Below are positions 29,846-42,000 of a stretch of 64,000 nucleotides of DNA, one piece after another. Position numbers and translations under genes: made by a program. Location of the stretch: NCBI RefSeq assembly GCF_030463565.1, contig NC_134643.1, forward strand, positions 45,670,221-45,734,220, in the 5' to 3' direction. The DNA is from Pelecanus crispus (Eukaryota > Chordata > Aves > Pelecaniformes > Pelecanidae). The notes under the pieces were generated by a model. The model saw only the letters and a list, made by a program, of their open reading frames with translations, was not told the origin of the DNA and made no database searches. How positions within the stretch are numbered: the first letter of the stretch is position 1; every line of letters begins with the position of its first letter.

Positions 29846-29966
29846 ATGTCTCCTTTTCTTTCCCTTTTTTGCACTGCATTATTATAAATAATGCATCCAA
29901 CTATCTAACTTTAAAAGGATTTAAACACACTGTAGAAATACGTAGGTCTAAGATGCCATCGTAAAC
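29846..29966 (+). promoter_or_regulatory. OTOGL: Putative OTOGL core promoter/5' UTR; proximal copy of 121-bp repeat
   Basis: This segment ends 46 bases before the OTOGL start codon. It contains TATAAATA at 29883-29890, placed so that a start about 30 bases downstream would leave a 5' UTR near 100 bases. It is duplicated at 27940-28060 with one mismatch. Promoter function is inferred from position and the TATA-like box only. If the distal copy is a retrotranscript, transcription may instead begin at or before 29846. Confidence 0.5.
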
Positions 29967-30012
29967 AAAGCCATTAGTTTGGATAAATTTCCTATTACTA
30001 AGTTATACTGAA

Positions 30013-30091
30013 ATGAACATCGTGGGAAAGCTCAATTTAATGATAACGTGGAGTATATTCTTACTTCATTTGCTGCTGTCCTCTTTGCAAG
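30013..30091 (+). CDS. OTOGL: OTOGL exon 1: signal peptide
   Basis: ATG at 30013 opens [16 protein letters not shown], then a leucine-rich core [10 protein letters not shown]. This is a typical secretory signal peptide with a basic residue at position 6 and a hydrophobic stretch at about 9-24. Donor CAAG|GTAAGA, phase 1. Assigned as the first coding exon because its phase joins exactly to the following exons. Confidence 0.75.
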
Positions 30092-33000
30092 GTAAGAAAT
30101 TTATTCCATTTTTGTAGTAATCCTAAATTTTAAGAAGATTTTTCTAAATATTTTAATAATATGGCTCCTTATTTTTCTATCATTATAAAGCAATTTTTTT
30201 GATGCTTGCTGGAATTCATAAATAAAAAAGTTTTTTAACACAGGTTAAAAAGCTATATATCACCATTCTCTCTTACAGATGTAGAAACTAAAATATAGCT
30301 CTTTTATTTTTTTAAAGATATATTTTTATGTCTGAAGTTGTTACAAAACAATTATTTAGGAACAAAATTTAAGTTTCTTGGCTTTCTTGCCATTATTGCC
30401 AGATGAGTAAGCATATAATGATTTTCAGTGGGGTATGGTTTTGTTTGATCAGACTGCACCTGGAGTTTGTTTAAGCATTTTTAGAATGCTAGGGTAAATA
30501 ATCGCTCTTCTGGTTGTAGAAATGATCCTATTTTCTATGTAACGCAAATGGATCTTGTAGATAGTTTTCTTGTAGCAATTATAAAGATTTCTAAGGCAAT
30601 GTGAGAAAGAAGGGGGGTTTTGTGTTTGTTTGTTTGTTTGTTTGTTTGTTTTTTAAAGCATGGACTCTAGAGCATTTTAAGTGGATTGCAATTGAGTTTT
30701 ACAAGTAACATTCAGAAAATTATTATAGGTAACCACCTCAGAAGTTTGATTCTGGAAAGCTCTGAGCACCTCTTGTATTTTATCAGTTTTGGTCTGAGCC
30801 TCTGAAGAACTATGAACTCTCTGCTCTTTTTCATGGTAGCACGTACCAGAACTGAGACCATGGAAACTTGCAGGCGATGAGTACTTGAGAGAATCAAACT
30901 CTCAGGAAGGAAAGCATGTAGTACCACATCCCTCGGAAACGGAAAAAGTTTGTGTAAAGATGCTCTGGAAAACTTAGGACCATTAAAGAACAAAATTCAA
31001 TAGTGTTGTTTTAAACTTGACAACTGTTGTTTGCCAAGTGCAGAGTGAGGCTGTAGAAAAAACATTTAATGTGATGCCTTTTTAATCTACAGGATCTTAT
31101 TGCAAGCTTTCTCTTTTGAGAAGAACTTCAAGGTAAGTTTTTATTCCTTATTTGTCAAGTCCTACAAACAGAACAAGAATGAATGTGTGATGCAGTGCAA
31201 GCTAGAAAGTAAAATACAGCCTTGGACTCGACATGTAAAATGTCATGTACATGTACGTTGGATGTGAAACACACTTTCAGAATGTTTACAACTCTTTTCA
31301 AAGAATTTACATAAAGGGCTGGTTTGAAAAATGGAGGTCCTTATGAAAAATGATACTTCTATGGTCTCGAGAAAGCTTAGAGGAATAATGGAATGAAACC
31401 AGGATGAGATCATGATTTCATGACTGGAAAAATACATTAAATGAATACCCTTCTACAGTTTTAATTGCATGATAAAATCCTAGCTGCTATTTGAAGCACA
31501 GAAAAGTAAGTGTTATACAGCCTTAAAATAAACATTTTCAATACAAGTTTTCATGCAGAAGCTGAAATCCAAACAAAACCCAAACTAGGGAATGTTCCTG
31601 ATCCCATTGAATTAAATGGGAACTATGCCACTAATTTCAATGGGAGCATCCAGTCGGACGTAGCTTTGGATGTCTAATGACCTCTAATACATCCAGCGAA
31701 CCCACATGCTCGTCAAATGATATGCCATCTTGGACTGTTGATAAAACGAAGTATGTTTTATAGTTTGATGCCCTTGTTTCTAAACTTAATCACAAATTTA
31801 AGTCAGCTACAGCTGCAGAGTCATCTCTTGCTATTAAAAGTACCATCACAAGATATTCAAATAACACTTGGGGGAACTTGCAGCCACTCACACACAGAGT
31901 CGAGTAAATACGAAGCCGCTTTACAATTTTGTATCCTGTCACGTAAGCCTATTTTGCCTACTTACGTCTCCCCCACAAGCTCCAGGTACCTCCCTGTCCA
32001 AGCAGAGATCGGAGTGCTGCCCAATTCTGTAAAATGAGACCACGAAAAGAAAAAAAAGAAAAGAAAAAAATTCACCTTCTTAAATATTAACCCAAGAAAG
32101 ACCTCTTTGATAAAGTGATGGTAATCAGAGACAAACACTTCTCTCTGGGGAGCTGCTTATTCAGGTTGCTCCAGGGACCTTTGATTATACAAGATCCTTT
32201 TTGTTTTCTTCCAGAAATGACTTTAATGCAACTCGACAGAAAAGCGATCTCGTAACAGCCCAGGTAGGTTATACCTCCAAAAGCGTAAGGGAGGGGAAAC
32301 CCTCCCCCCTTTTTGTGCTCTGGGCCTTGGCCATCCTTACAAAGGAGCCTTTGTGGGGAGAAGGGCTGCGGTGACAGGAGGACAGGGAGGGGAGCAGCTA
32401 CTCCCTACCTGCTCGCCCCCGGCCTGAGCCCCTGGCCTCAGGCCCTCGTTCCCTCTCCGCAAAGCGCCTGGTGGGTGACCCCCCCCGACGAGCCGACTGA
32501 CGCGCACCATGGGAAATAAAACCGCGACGCCTCTGTCTTTTGTGAGGGCGAAGAGGCAGCCCTGGAAAGCTGTTAGTGTCTGGTGAGAGGCGCAATGGCG
32601 GCGCCGCCGGAAGGACTCCCTCCCGCACGTGGTGCGGTGGCGGCTCCGGCCCCGCCATGGTTCCCGCCGCCCCGGCCCACCGCTGCCTCAACGCTGCATC
32701 CCGGCAACGCTGTGCTGAAATTTAATAGTAAATGGGGGAATCCCATTCCCCCACTGGTATACATCTCAGGCTATGGAGCCCAAGCAAGGGGTATAACTCC
32801 ATTCTGTGGGGGCAGGCGTGAAGCCCAAGGCGGCCCCTCCTCAGGGTTTTGCGGGGAGCCTGCAGCCGAACCACGGATGATTTTCTCTGAGCCCCTTTGA
32901 GATCTACATGTCTCCTGACCGAGTCAGAAGGTAGCTGGTGTGAAACGCTGCGCTAAGGCGGATCAAGCCTCTGAGGGAAACGGGCCCTTGGGAGTGATGG

Positions 33001-36000
33001 TGTCCCAGGAGGGCTTCAGCAGGAGCGTGCTGTTGCAGCGAGGATGCTCTACCTCCCCGAAATAACGCAAAGGCCAAAAGCCGCTTTCCTGAGGAGGGTG
33101 GCTCAGAGTAACTGTCAGGGGAAATGGAAACAGGTCTTGTTGTGCAGGGAGGGAAAGGATCCTCTCCGGCGAGTGACGGGCCATGGGAACCCGGAATAGT
33201 TTTGGTGTGGGGCGGCCTTCCAGGTGGTGATTTGATGAAGTCCATTTCAAGTTGATTTTAGACAGATTGAGCTACTTGGATGCATCCCACAAAGTATTTC
33301 CCTTTGGAAAAGGGAAGTTTTTATGTCACTGTATGAGGCATTAGTGAGACTTAACCTAACCTGTTCCTTGTGCGGTACCATTCACTTTGAGATCCATTAG
33401 TTCAAACTCCAGACATGGAGAATGACTGGCAGCAGGAGGGAAGAAAGAAATTAGCTTACAAGTGAAGACTTAAACAATTTGTTTTGCTTAGTCGTGCAGC
33501 TGACGGCTGGTGTATACATCTGTGGGGAGCACAGAAGGGTAACTGTTTTCCTCATAGTACATCAGAGAGGGAATAAATAAAAACCACACGGAAGAAGAGC
33601 TATTTAAGCAAAAGGGCCAAGCTTTATAAAACAAAAGGATTTAAACTGGCAATGAATAAATGTAAGAGGGAAATATCTAACTACCCAGCACTTCACCCTG
33701 GTAAACTCTCCAATCAGACTAGTTAGGGCAGAAACGGCAGAGTGCTTTCAGCTTGGAATGGGATCAGCTCTTGGAAGGGACGATGCAACGTGACAAACTG
33801 CAGTAGCGGCGTGCTGGGTCAGATCCAGGGCTTTCTTATAGTCCAATGCTCCCCGGTTCCTAAATGAGACAGGAAGCAGATCAGGCAGATCTGCCTCCTC
33901 TTTTGTTTGGGATGAACTGAAATGCAGTTCTGAAGGATCTCAAGAAGGACATGAATCCATCACAGCTGGAGTGGCCACAGCAGGATGATTGGCATGCAGC
34001 ACAGAGCATGAGTCAGGGAGGAAGGAGATGGAGGGATACCACATGTCCAAGATCTCCAACTATTGGTATTTGACCAGAGTGAAAAGAGTACAAGTGCTTT
34101 CCACCCCTTCACTCTTTCTTCCAAATGTAAATGCAAAACTCTCCAGGTGGAGCCCCACTGGTTCACTGGCACTGGAGGGCATGGAGGGGAAGCCAGTGGT
34201 GATCCCACAGCGCAGCTGTATTCTTCCCCATCCCCCCAAAAGCCATGCTTCCCCTCCCCACGGCATCGATTGCTGCAGTCACTGCCTTCCCCACTGGCCC
34301 AGGCTGCTGACCTCTCCTGCAGCACCCATGGTCGTGCCATGTGCTGGCTGAGCTGCAAATTGCTCTTCTGCATTAAAAGTCCCAACCCAATGTTAGGCTG
34401 CAAGGCATCAGGCTCGTATCGGCTCATTTGTAAAGCATGAACACCCTGATTTTGCCTTTACATTTCTCTGACAGATTCAAGCTGCCTCTCCTCGGTTACA
34501 CCTTCATGGAGCCTTGACGCGGAGTCTGCCAGGAGGTCAGTGCCGTGCTCCTCACCTGCAGGAGGAGAGATGGTCCTGCAAATGCTGCCTTGCTACCAGC
34601 TGTCCTGTGTTACTGTGGGTTGTGGAAGCCCTCCTCATTATGTCCCCTACAAAACCCTGCCCTGTCTCATTTTCTCATATTATCCATGTTAAATCATGGA
34701 AAATTCCTGTTAAAATTGTACTTTCAAAATAATGCCTTACAACCAAATCTGAACAGCTAACTAAGCCAATCCTTTGATTTTTTTTTAAAGTTTAGTTCCA
34801 CTGCAGTTTTTCTTCTCTGCCACTTTTTCTGGCTTTGGCAGAGGATGTAAGTATGTCTGAGAGGCGTGTAACTGGTTATGGGAAGGGACAGGGGTGCTCA
34901 GGCAATGAGCACGCAGCTGCTCCTGGAGGGTTTTAAGCATTGTACAAACACGTAAAGCAGGTCCAAATTGCAGAAGTTGTTTTGCAGAAAAATTCATTGT
35001 ATGCAACCAAACTTTGGCATCTTTCTTGGAATATACATATGCCTGGGTAGGTGATTTCTGTTGCATTTTTCCATGTACGTGAATATATGTAATTTTACAG
35101 CTCACAATTCTAACAACAACAAAGAAGTTTTCCACATTAGTGCTGTTCTATAAACAGTATTTTCTGCTTTGTCGGTATTTTCAGAGTATCTGTGTATATT
35201 TGGAAAGCAGTTCTTAAATGGAAAAAATTCAAAACTAAGCATGGAAAGGAGTTTTCACAGTGAAGGCTGCTGTTCATAATCATTGGTAACTTCCGTGTGT
35301 GCTTTACTGTAAAGGTCCCATTTTGTGCCCATTTAATGTCACTAGCAGCTCTACCATGGCTTCATTGGGAGTGGAAGGGCCTGTTTACTTCATTTACTTC
35401 CTGCTTTTTGCAATGCTTTTTTAATCTCTGTCAGCAAGATTGTAAGCATTTGTACCTAGAGTTTTAATCCTCCCTCAAGAAGGAAAGCAACTTCTCCACT
35501 TTTGGGGAGCTATGATTTAGACCCACCTCAGTGAATGGTTAGTAGGTGGCAGTGTGGTCTTAGCTTCCAAACAGACTATAAAACCCTTTAATGAAACTGC
35601 TTTTGGAAACAATTACTAATTATAACATAAACCAAGCCATTCCCATGGAATCTTAAGTCTCTAACTCCAGTCACCTCTTAAGCAGAAATAACCTTTTAAC
35701 TGACTTTTTTTTAGCATGGGGGGAAGGTTATTTATAATTGGGTTTGACTCTGTAAATTATATATTCTGGACTGTTCATAAACTGAATGTACCCTTTGCTG
35801 TAATGCTTAGGAGGGAGGAGCTGAACATATGTATAAATTGTGCTGAATTTGGTCAATTAGAATAATCTGTGTCCTGTGTATTTCGAGATCAGCAGGACTG
35901 GGATTTCGTTTCTTTACATGGGAACGTGACCTTTTGTTTGCTGGGAGGAGGCTGACCTTTTGCTCCTTTGTTAGTTTACGAGTCTCAAACTAAACGAGAG

Positions 36001-39000
36001 AGAACCTTGCTTCTCTTTTAACCAAGGAACACAAAGAATAAAATTAAGTAGATGTTAAAAACTGGAGACTGGTGTTCGTTAATTTTCGTAGCTAATATTG
36101 CTGCTTATGAATTAACAATAAACAGATTTAATGTGGAGATCTCAGCCTGTTTGCAAAATACTGTGTCTACTAAAAGGCTGCCGTGCTTGCTTACAGGTTC
36201 ATGTCCTCAGGAATGCCTTAATGGAGCAGCCTGCACAGAGGCAGGTGACTGTGACTGTCAGTTATTTCAGGCTCAAGGAAGCAGGTGCCAAATTGGTAAG
36301 TTTGGGGCCAAAAGAGTCAAGTTTCAGCTTCAAGTGAGTTTTAAGGTGCAGGTTTTTAAAACAACGCTGTTAACAGCATATTTGTGATTCCTCTGTAGTA
36401 GGACTGTCATTCCCCTAGTAGCTAAGAGGATTAAAATAATATGCGGTAGGGATATATAGAGAGCAACATCAGGAATGCCTACATTTTAGCACTTGGGCTG
36501 TAATGATACATAGATACCATAACAGATAGATCACTGTCTAGTACATCAGTAGCTAGCCAGCATTTTTATAATTCATTTTATAAATAATTTTATAAAAAGT
36601 CACTGCATTTTTCTAACAAACAGTGACTTATCGCAAATAAAATCACCAACTATTTCAGTGTACTGGTTTCTGGAACCTGCTGTGTGTAGGGATCAACAAG
36701 AATTGTCTTTAGTAGATCTAAATTCCTTGCTTCTACTTATAATTAAAATGTCTCCACTGAAGCAAATTAAAAACTTAGATGATCACATGTGACTAAAACT
36801 GCAGCCTAAAGATTAAAAAAAATGTACTGACTCTTTAAAGTTGAAGAAACAAGGTTATCTTTTGTCCTTGCTATGTATTTCCTTTATAAGCTCTTATTTC
36901 CTTTCTGAGCTCTTACTTTTGTAGATACCTGTGACACCTGTCCATTTTTGATTACCGTGCTTATTGTAAACTCTGTGTTCTCTCCAGTACCTAGCACTGG
37001 TAAGGACCGAGATGGGATTTGCAAATCGTGGGGACAGTATAATTTTGAAACATTTGATGGCATCTACTACTACTTCCCAGGAAATTGCTCCTATATTTTT
37101 GCAAAAGACTGTGGTACTCCAGAACCCCAGTACACTGTTTGGGTAAGTATGCGAGCATACGCTAGAAATAACACACTGAGTATTCCTGTGTTACAGGACT
37201 TATTTTTCATCATAAGTAAAATAAGTAGAGAGACAATAAATGGATCAAACCATTGCATTGCTTACTTAAGTATAAGAGTATGCTGCTGGAAAATGTCTAA
37301 GACTATATGCAGTAACTCAAAACACTGACGAAATGATAATCAACAGAGTCAGTATATTAAAAATAGTATTTCTTACTTCCCATATCCTAAAAAGGATCTC
37401 TGATCTCTCCTTTCTGGGAGCAAAAGTGGGTCTTAAACCAGACCTTGGAAATGTCAATAAACTTCAGCTGTCAGACTGTAAAAAACCCCTGAGTTGCTGA
37501 GTAAAGTGCAGCTATCACCTGCCTGATAGCTGGGCACCCGAGTGTGCTGGGTCCCGATTCACAGCCATCGGTGCACTATGGGGAGCTGCCTCCCTGGCCC
37601 ACGGAAAACTCTGTCCCCTCTGGGGATTTGCATTCTAATTTTGGCTTACCTCTACGTCATGCAGAGAAGATTAACAGCTCAAAAGCCTTCATCTTGACCT
37701 ATGTATGGAAGGCACTCTTTTTAGTAATTTCCTCAAATTGCTGAGTATCTGTGGTTAATGACTTTGGTTCAAGGAGAGTTCAAACCTATACCCTCTTTGA
37801 AGGTAGATGCCCCATTTATCAGGCTGTTGGTTACTGTGGGGAGAGGATACGAGCTCATTATGTTACTTTTTACACAATGGTTGGGATTTGGTGCTGATTG
37901 GGCAGGGGAGAGGGAACAAGAGCGGCCCTAATTCTGAGCCCTGGTGGTCATAGTGCTTGCAGGGGCGAAGGCGGACCTAGATGCTGATTTCTGCTCCAAG
38001 GACTAGCTTTCATTTATGACCTCCTCTCCCCCCAGATAATAGCATCTAGTGAAGATAAATCTTCCATTAAAACTGCCATTTCTATTCACTCAGGTTATAG
38101 ACAGATGCTGTTACCTCTGCCTTCCAATATTTCATTTTAATTCTTTGGATTCTGTGTGCAGCTGTGATCTTTCAAGCGTTTTCAGAAAATGCTGTAGCAA
38201 AGCCCAAGATTATATTAAAAACTAGAATCAATATTTCAGTGGATTTCAGTTGCTCTGGAAAGTGAGAAACTGCCGTTCAATTGCTGGAACAAATGTCATG
38301 TTTTGCTAAATACTGAAAATGTTTACTCAGAAAAGTCAGAAGTAATGTTGAAGCACTGCAGTCACTACAGGCTGGGCAATGGAAAGCCAAGAACCTCACA
38401 TTACAGTCCTTCTGGCTTTAATAATCCACCTCTCTAGAGGAGAGGAAAACACAAGAATTATTTCGATTTTCCTTGATTGTGTTTCTATCTTGGGCCAGGT
38501 TTACATAGAAACCATCTGTCAATACTAGTAATATTTATGAAGTCTTTAATCATGATTTTCTTTTTACATGTAAAAACTCTAATGCTTTTCCTGGTTTGGT
38601 TTATTTCACTCAAAGAAACAGTAACTGTTTTTCACCTCCAGGATCAAGTGTCAGTTTAAGAAGATTAATTCATGTATGTATTAGCACTGTATGTCTTTAC
38701 CAACAGATCTTTTCTACAAAAACAACAGCTCTAGTTACTTTTACAGTCTCCATTACTATGTTGGCAAAATGTTTCCCAGTTACTAACCTATTTAGCTTCA
38801 CAGCACTGTCAAGTAAACCGGTAATGCAACTCCCATCCTTCTCAGAGAATGGTGATGCACACAGTTATAGGAGTCATATTTGAGCTACATTTTGATTTAG
38901 CTAATGATAGGTGTCTAAAATTTACAACACATTCCCCTCTCAGTGGTGTCTAAAATCAGCTCGCAGGCTTTTGAAGCACCGTAGTCTAGGGCATCCCACA

Positions 39001-42000
39001 GGTTTGGGTGGCTCAGCCCCACAGAGATTAATGGAAACTGTTGAAGTTTTGCTCAAGCCCTTAGAGTAGGTGTGTGCTTAAAACTCACTTAGACTATGAG
39101 AGTGCAATTCAGAACTGTGTAGTAGTTAATTGGTTAGAGCACATGCACAGAAAGTTGGAGACCTATATCTCTATCATCAGGCAGAGTAAATCTGAACTCA
39201 CAGTTTTCAAGTCCTGGGAGCACGCCCTGGCCAACGAAAGCTGTGTGGTCTCTGGGGAAAAGGACCTTCCTGCAGGAGTTGTGCTCTGCCACACTGAAGG
39301 CCGGGAATGCAAAGGAAGTCTGTCTTTAGGGGTAGCCTCCTTTTTGCCAAACTATAAAAAGGAAGAGTGCTGGCTTATCATGCCTGTTCCAAGGTCTGAT
39401 TACACATTTTTTATGCGAGATCTGCTTCACTGCCATAAAACCGTAGACATGCTGAGACAGGAGTTGCATGGTTTTCATTTCTGGAAGCATGCATCTGAGA
39501 TCTGTTTAACACCTCTCTCTAGTAGCAGGCAGTCATGGAAGTCACACATTGCCAATATCTGAGACGCAGTTTTGCAAATCTCTCTCTGGCTGACTGAAAC
39601 TTGTATTTCCATTGCTGTGTTCAAACTAGGGAAGCTGATAGATGATTCAAACCAATACCCTGGCTCACTATGCTATGTATGTATAATGGGGAGAGGCAGC
39701 CTTCAGAAAAGCCTGCCCTTCTCCATCAGCAGGGCTGGAAAGCCAGTGCGAAATGGGTTTTAATAGATCCACGTAAGTTAGAGGCCTTCAGTAATCCATG
39801 GGAACACTCCAAAATCTCAACAAATCCTGAGTGGTTCAGGAAAGCATGTTGTAGTTCAGCTGGTGACAGTCTCAGCCGGTGTGGAGAATGCTGGTATTAC
39901 TCTGAGGTTTTGTATTGGTTTGTAGTCCCCTCTTGCAGATCAGACCTCTAGAAACAGAGCAGTAGAGGTGTCTCCTCAGCGCAAATAACAAGCTCCTACG
40001 CTGGCAGTTATAAGGTAGCTCACTACAGTGTCTCTGAAGTTCATCTACATAAAAGATCTGAGGCTTTCATCCAGTATTTATACCACTGTCTTGTGATGCT
40101 TTTTGCTATTAAACAGTTGCCGTATTTGTATTTCTCAGTGCTACTGGGTAGCGTGAACTAGTTGTGCAGGAACTACTCACAGCAAGAAACCAAAGTCAGA
40201 AATTCTTCATGGGAGCCTAGGAGACTATGCTCTTTCCCTCTCTTGCCCTCACAGCTTCCCTCACTCCCCCACAGATGCTCATGCTTTCCTCTGGGAGCCA
40301 GCTTGCAACTTCCATTTAGGAAAAAAAAAAAAAAAAAAGCCTGTCTTTTTTTTAATGAAGGTGTTTATTTAAAAAAAATGTGATCCTTCTCCTTTATTCA
40401 GTGCTGCTGAGGCCACACCTGGAGTACACTTACTGGAGTAAGTGTTCAAAAAACGGGTACATGTGGCACTTCAGGACATGGTTTAGTCTAGTCTACCCTT
40501 GATTGGTTTAGAGTAGACTTGGTAGTGTAGGTTAATGGTTGGACTGGATGATCTTAAAGGTCTTTTCCAACCTGAACGATTCTATGATTCTATGATTCTA
40601 TATCTTTGTAATTATGACTTTTTTTATATTCTTAGTATTTATTTGTAAAGCTCTTTCAGTGATTGGTGCATAGAAATGTAAAATATCATATATGATTTAA
40701 TGAAAAATTGCATGAAATTATTAAGAACAAACATGTATTCTTATTGTGTGTATATTTTTTCCCTCTAAGGTTCATAACAGTCCTCACTGTTACGGTTCGG
40801 TATATACTTGTCAGAGGTCCGTCAGCTTATTTTTTTCAAACCAAGAAGAAATAATTATTTCGGGACATGAAGTAAGAAAAGAAGGAACCAGGTGAGTGTT
40901 CTAATCTGGGTTTTAACATTTTATTGCAAAAAGATAGCGTGGAGTTTGGGAAATTGATGCTTTTTACACCAGCCAGAGAAAATAATTTGATCTATATCTT
41001 CATTGATCCCTCGCTGTTCTGTATTAGGGCTGACAGAGCTCTAGTGTGAGCAGATGTAATGGTGCTGATGTAATACCTGAGTGAGGACAGCATACACTCT
41101 CCTCATGAACCTTGGGTTCAACTTCTCAGCTGTAACCTAACGGTTACCCATCCCTACTTTGTAGAGACAAAGTGTGCATCAGACAATTCTAGCTAATCCT
41201 TGGTGCATCCTGATACCATTTTGAACAAGGCGATCATTATTTATTCTTGGTAGCTATACTTAATGTAAAATATAATTTTCTTCTAGACAAGTCTGAATTG
41301 GTTGAATCAAAGATTTTAAGTCCCCTTTGCCCCTTTGGGGCAAAAACTCCACAAAACATCTCTGAGATACATCAAACTCCCAGATTTACCAGTTGTTTTT
41401 TAATAAGTAAAAAGATGAGTGCAAGGCTATCATAAGTGTATTTTACTGGTTGATAAAGTACAGAAAATTTCCAAGAGCTGTTAAGGTGTTCTTGTCATCC
41501 CCTTTGATGTAATTCTATAGCCATTAGCATCTGAGACTGTCAGCTACAGTGATGCTGTGAATCCCAACAGAAGCAACTTTGGAAGATTAGGATTAGATCC
41601 GTGCTACAATATTATTGTCCAGCTGTCTTTGGCCAAAGGAGGAAAATATACAGTATTTTGGTCAATAGGATTTTTTGTACTGTAAGTTCCTCCATTTGCA
41701 GATGTCTAACCCAGTGAGGACACTGTGCCCAGAAGGGCTGCTGGTGCCCACAGTATCACATAGCTCCTTGTGCAACGCAGCATGCTCATGAAGTGACATA
41801 TTCCTCAACATGCCCATGCTGGGCTTTGAAAATGAAGATTCATTATTCTTTCAGGCTTATAATTGGTACAACTGGTAGGTATATACAGCAGAAAAGCATT
41901 CATTTTTGATGGTCAATATAAAGAAGTGCAGAGAAGAAAAGACACTAAGAACATGATGAAGAACTGAATGGGAAAAATGGCTTAGTGAGTTAGAAGGTGA

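Noticed and set aside
33960-34440. Overlapping open frames on both strands in OTOGL intron 3
   Set aside because: No domain similarity, and frames are open on both strands because of local composition. Not supported as an exon by the OTOGL phase chain.
36052-36196. Use of the ATG at 36052 as the OTOGL start
   Set aside because: The sequence from 36052 to 36196 reads into a clear splice acceptor at 36196 and lacks a signal peptide. Upstream exons join in phase to exon 5 and supply a signal peptide.
39117-39180. tRNA-like D-arm (TAGTTAATTGGTTAGAGCAC) as a tRNA gene or SINE
   Set aside because: Only a short stretch resembles a tRNA; no anticodon arm, box B or defined tail could be identified.
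41518-41690. Possible extra OTOGL exon after the TCTATAG acceptor-like site
   Set aside because: Exons 7 and 8 already join in phase, and the sequence lacks the cysteine pattern or similarity expected of the family.
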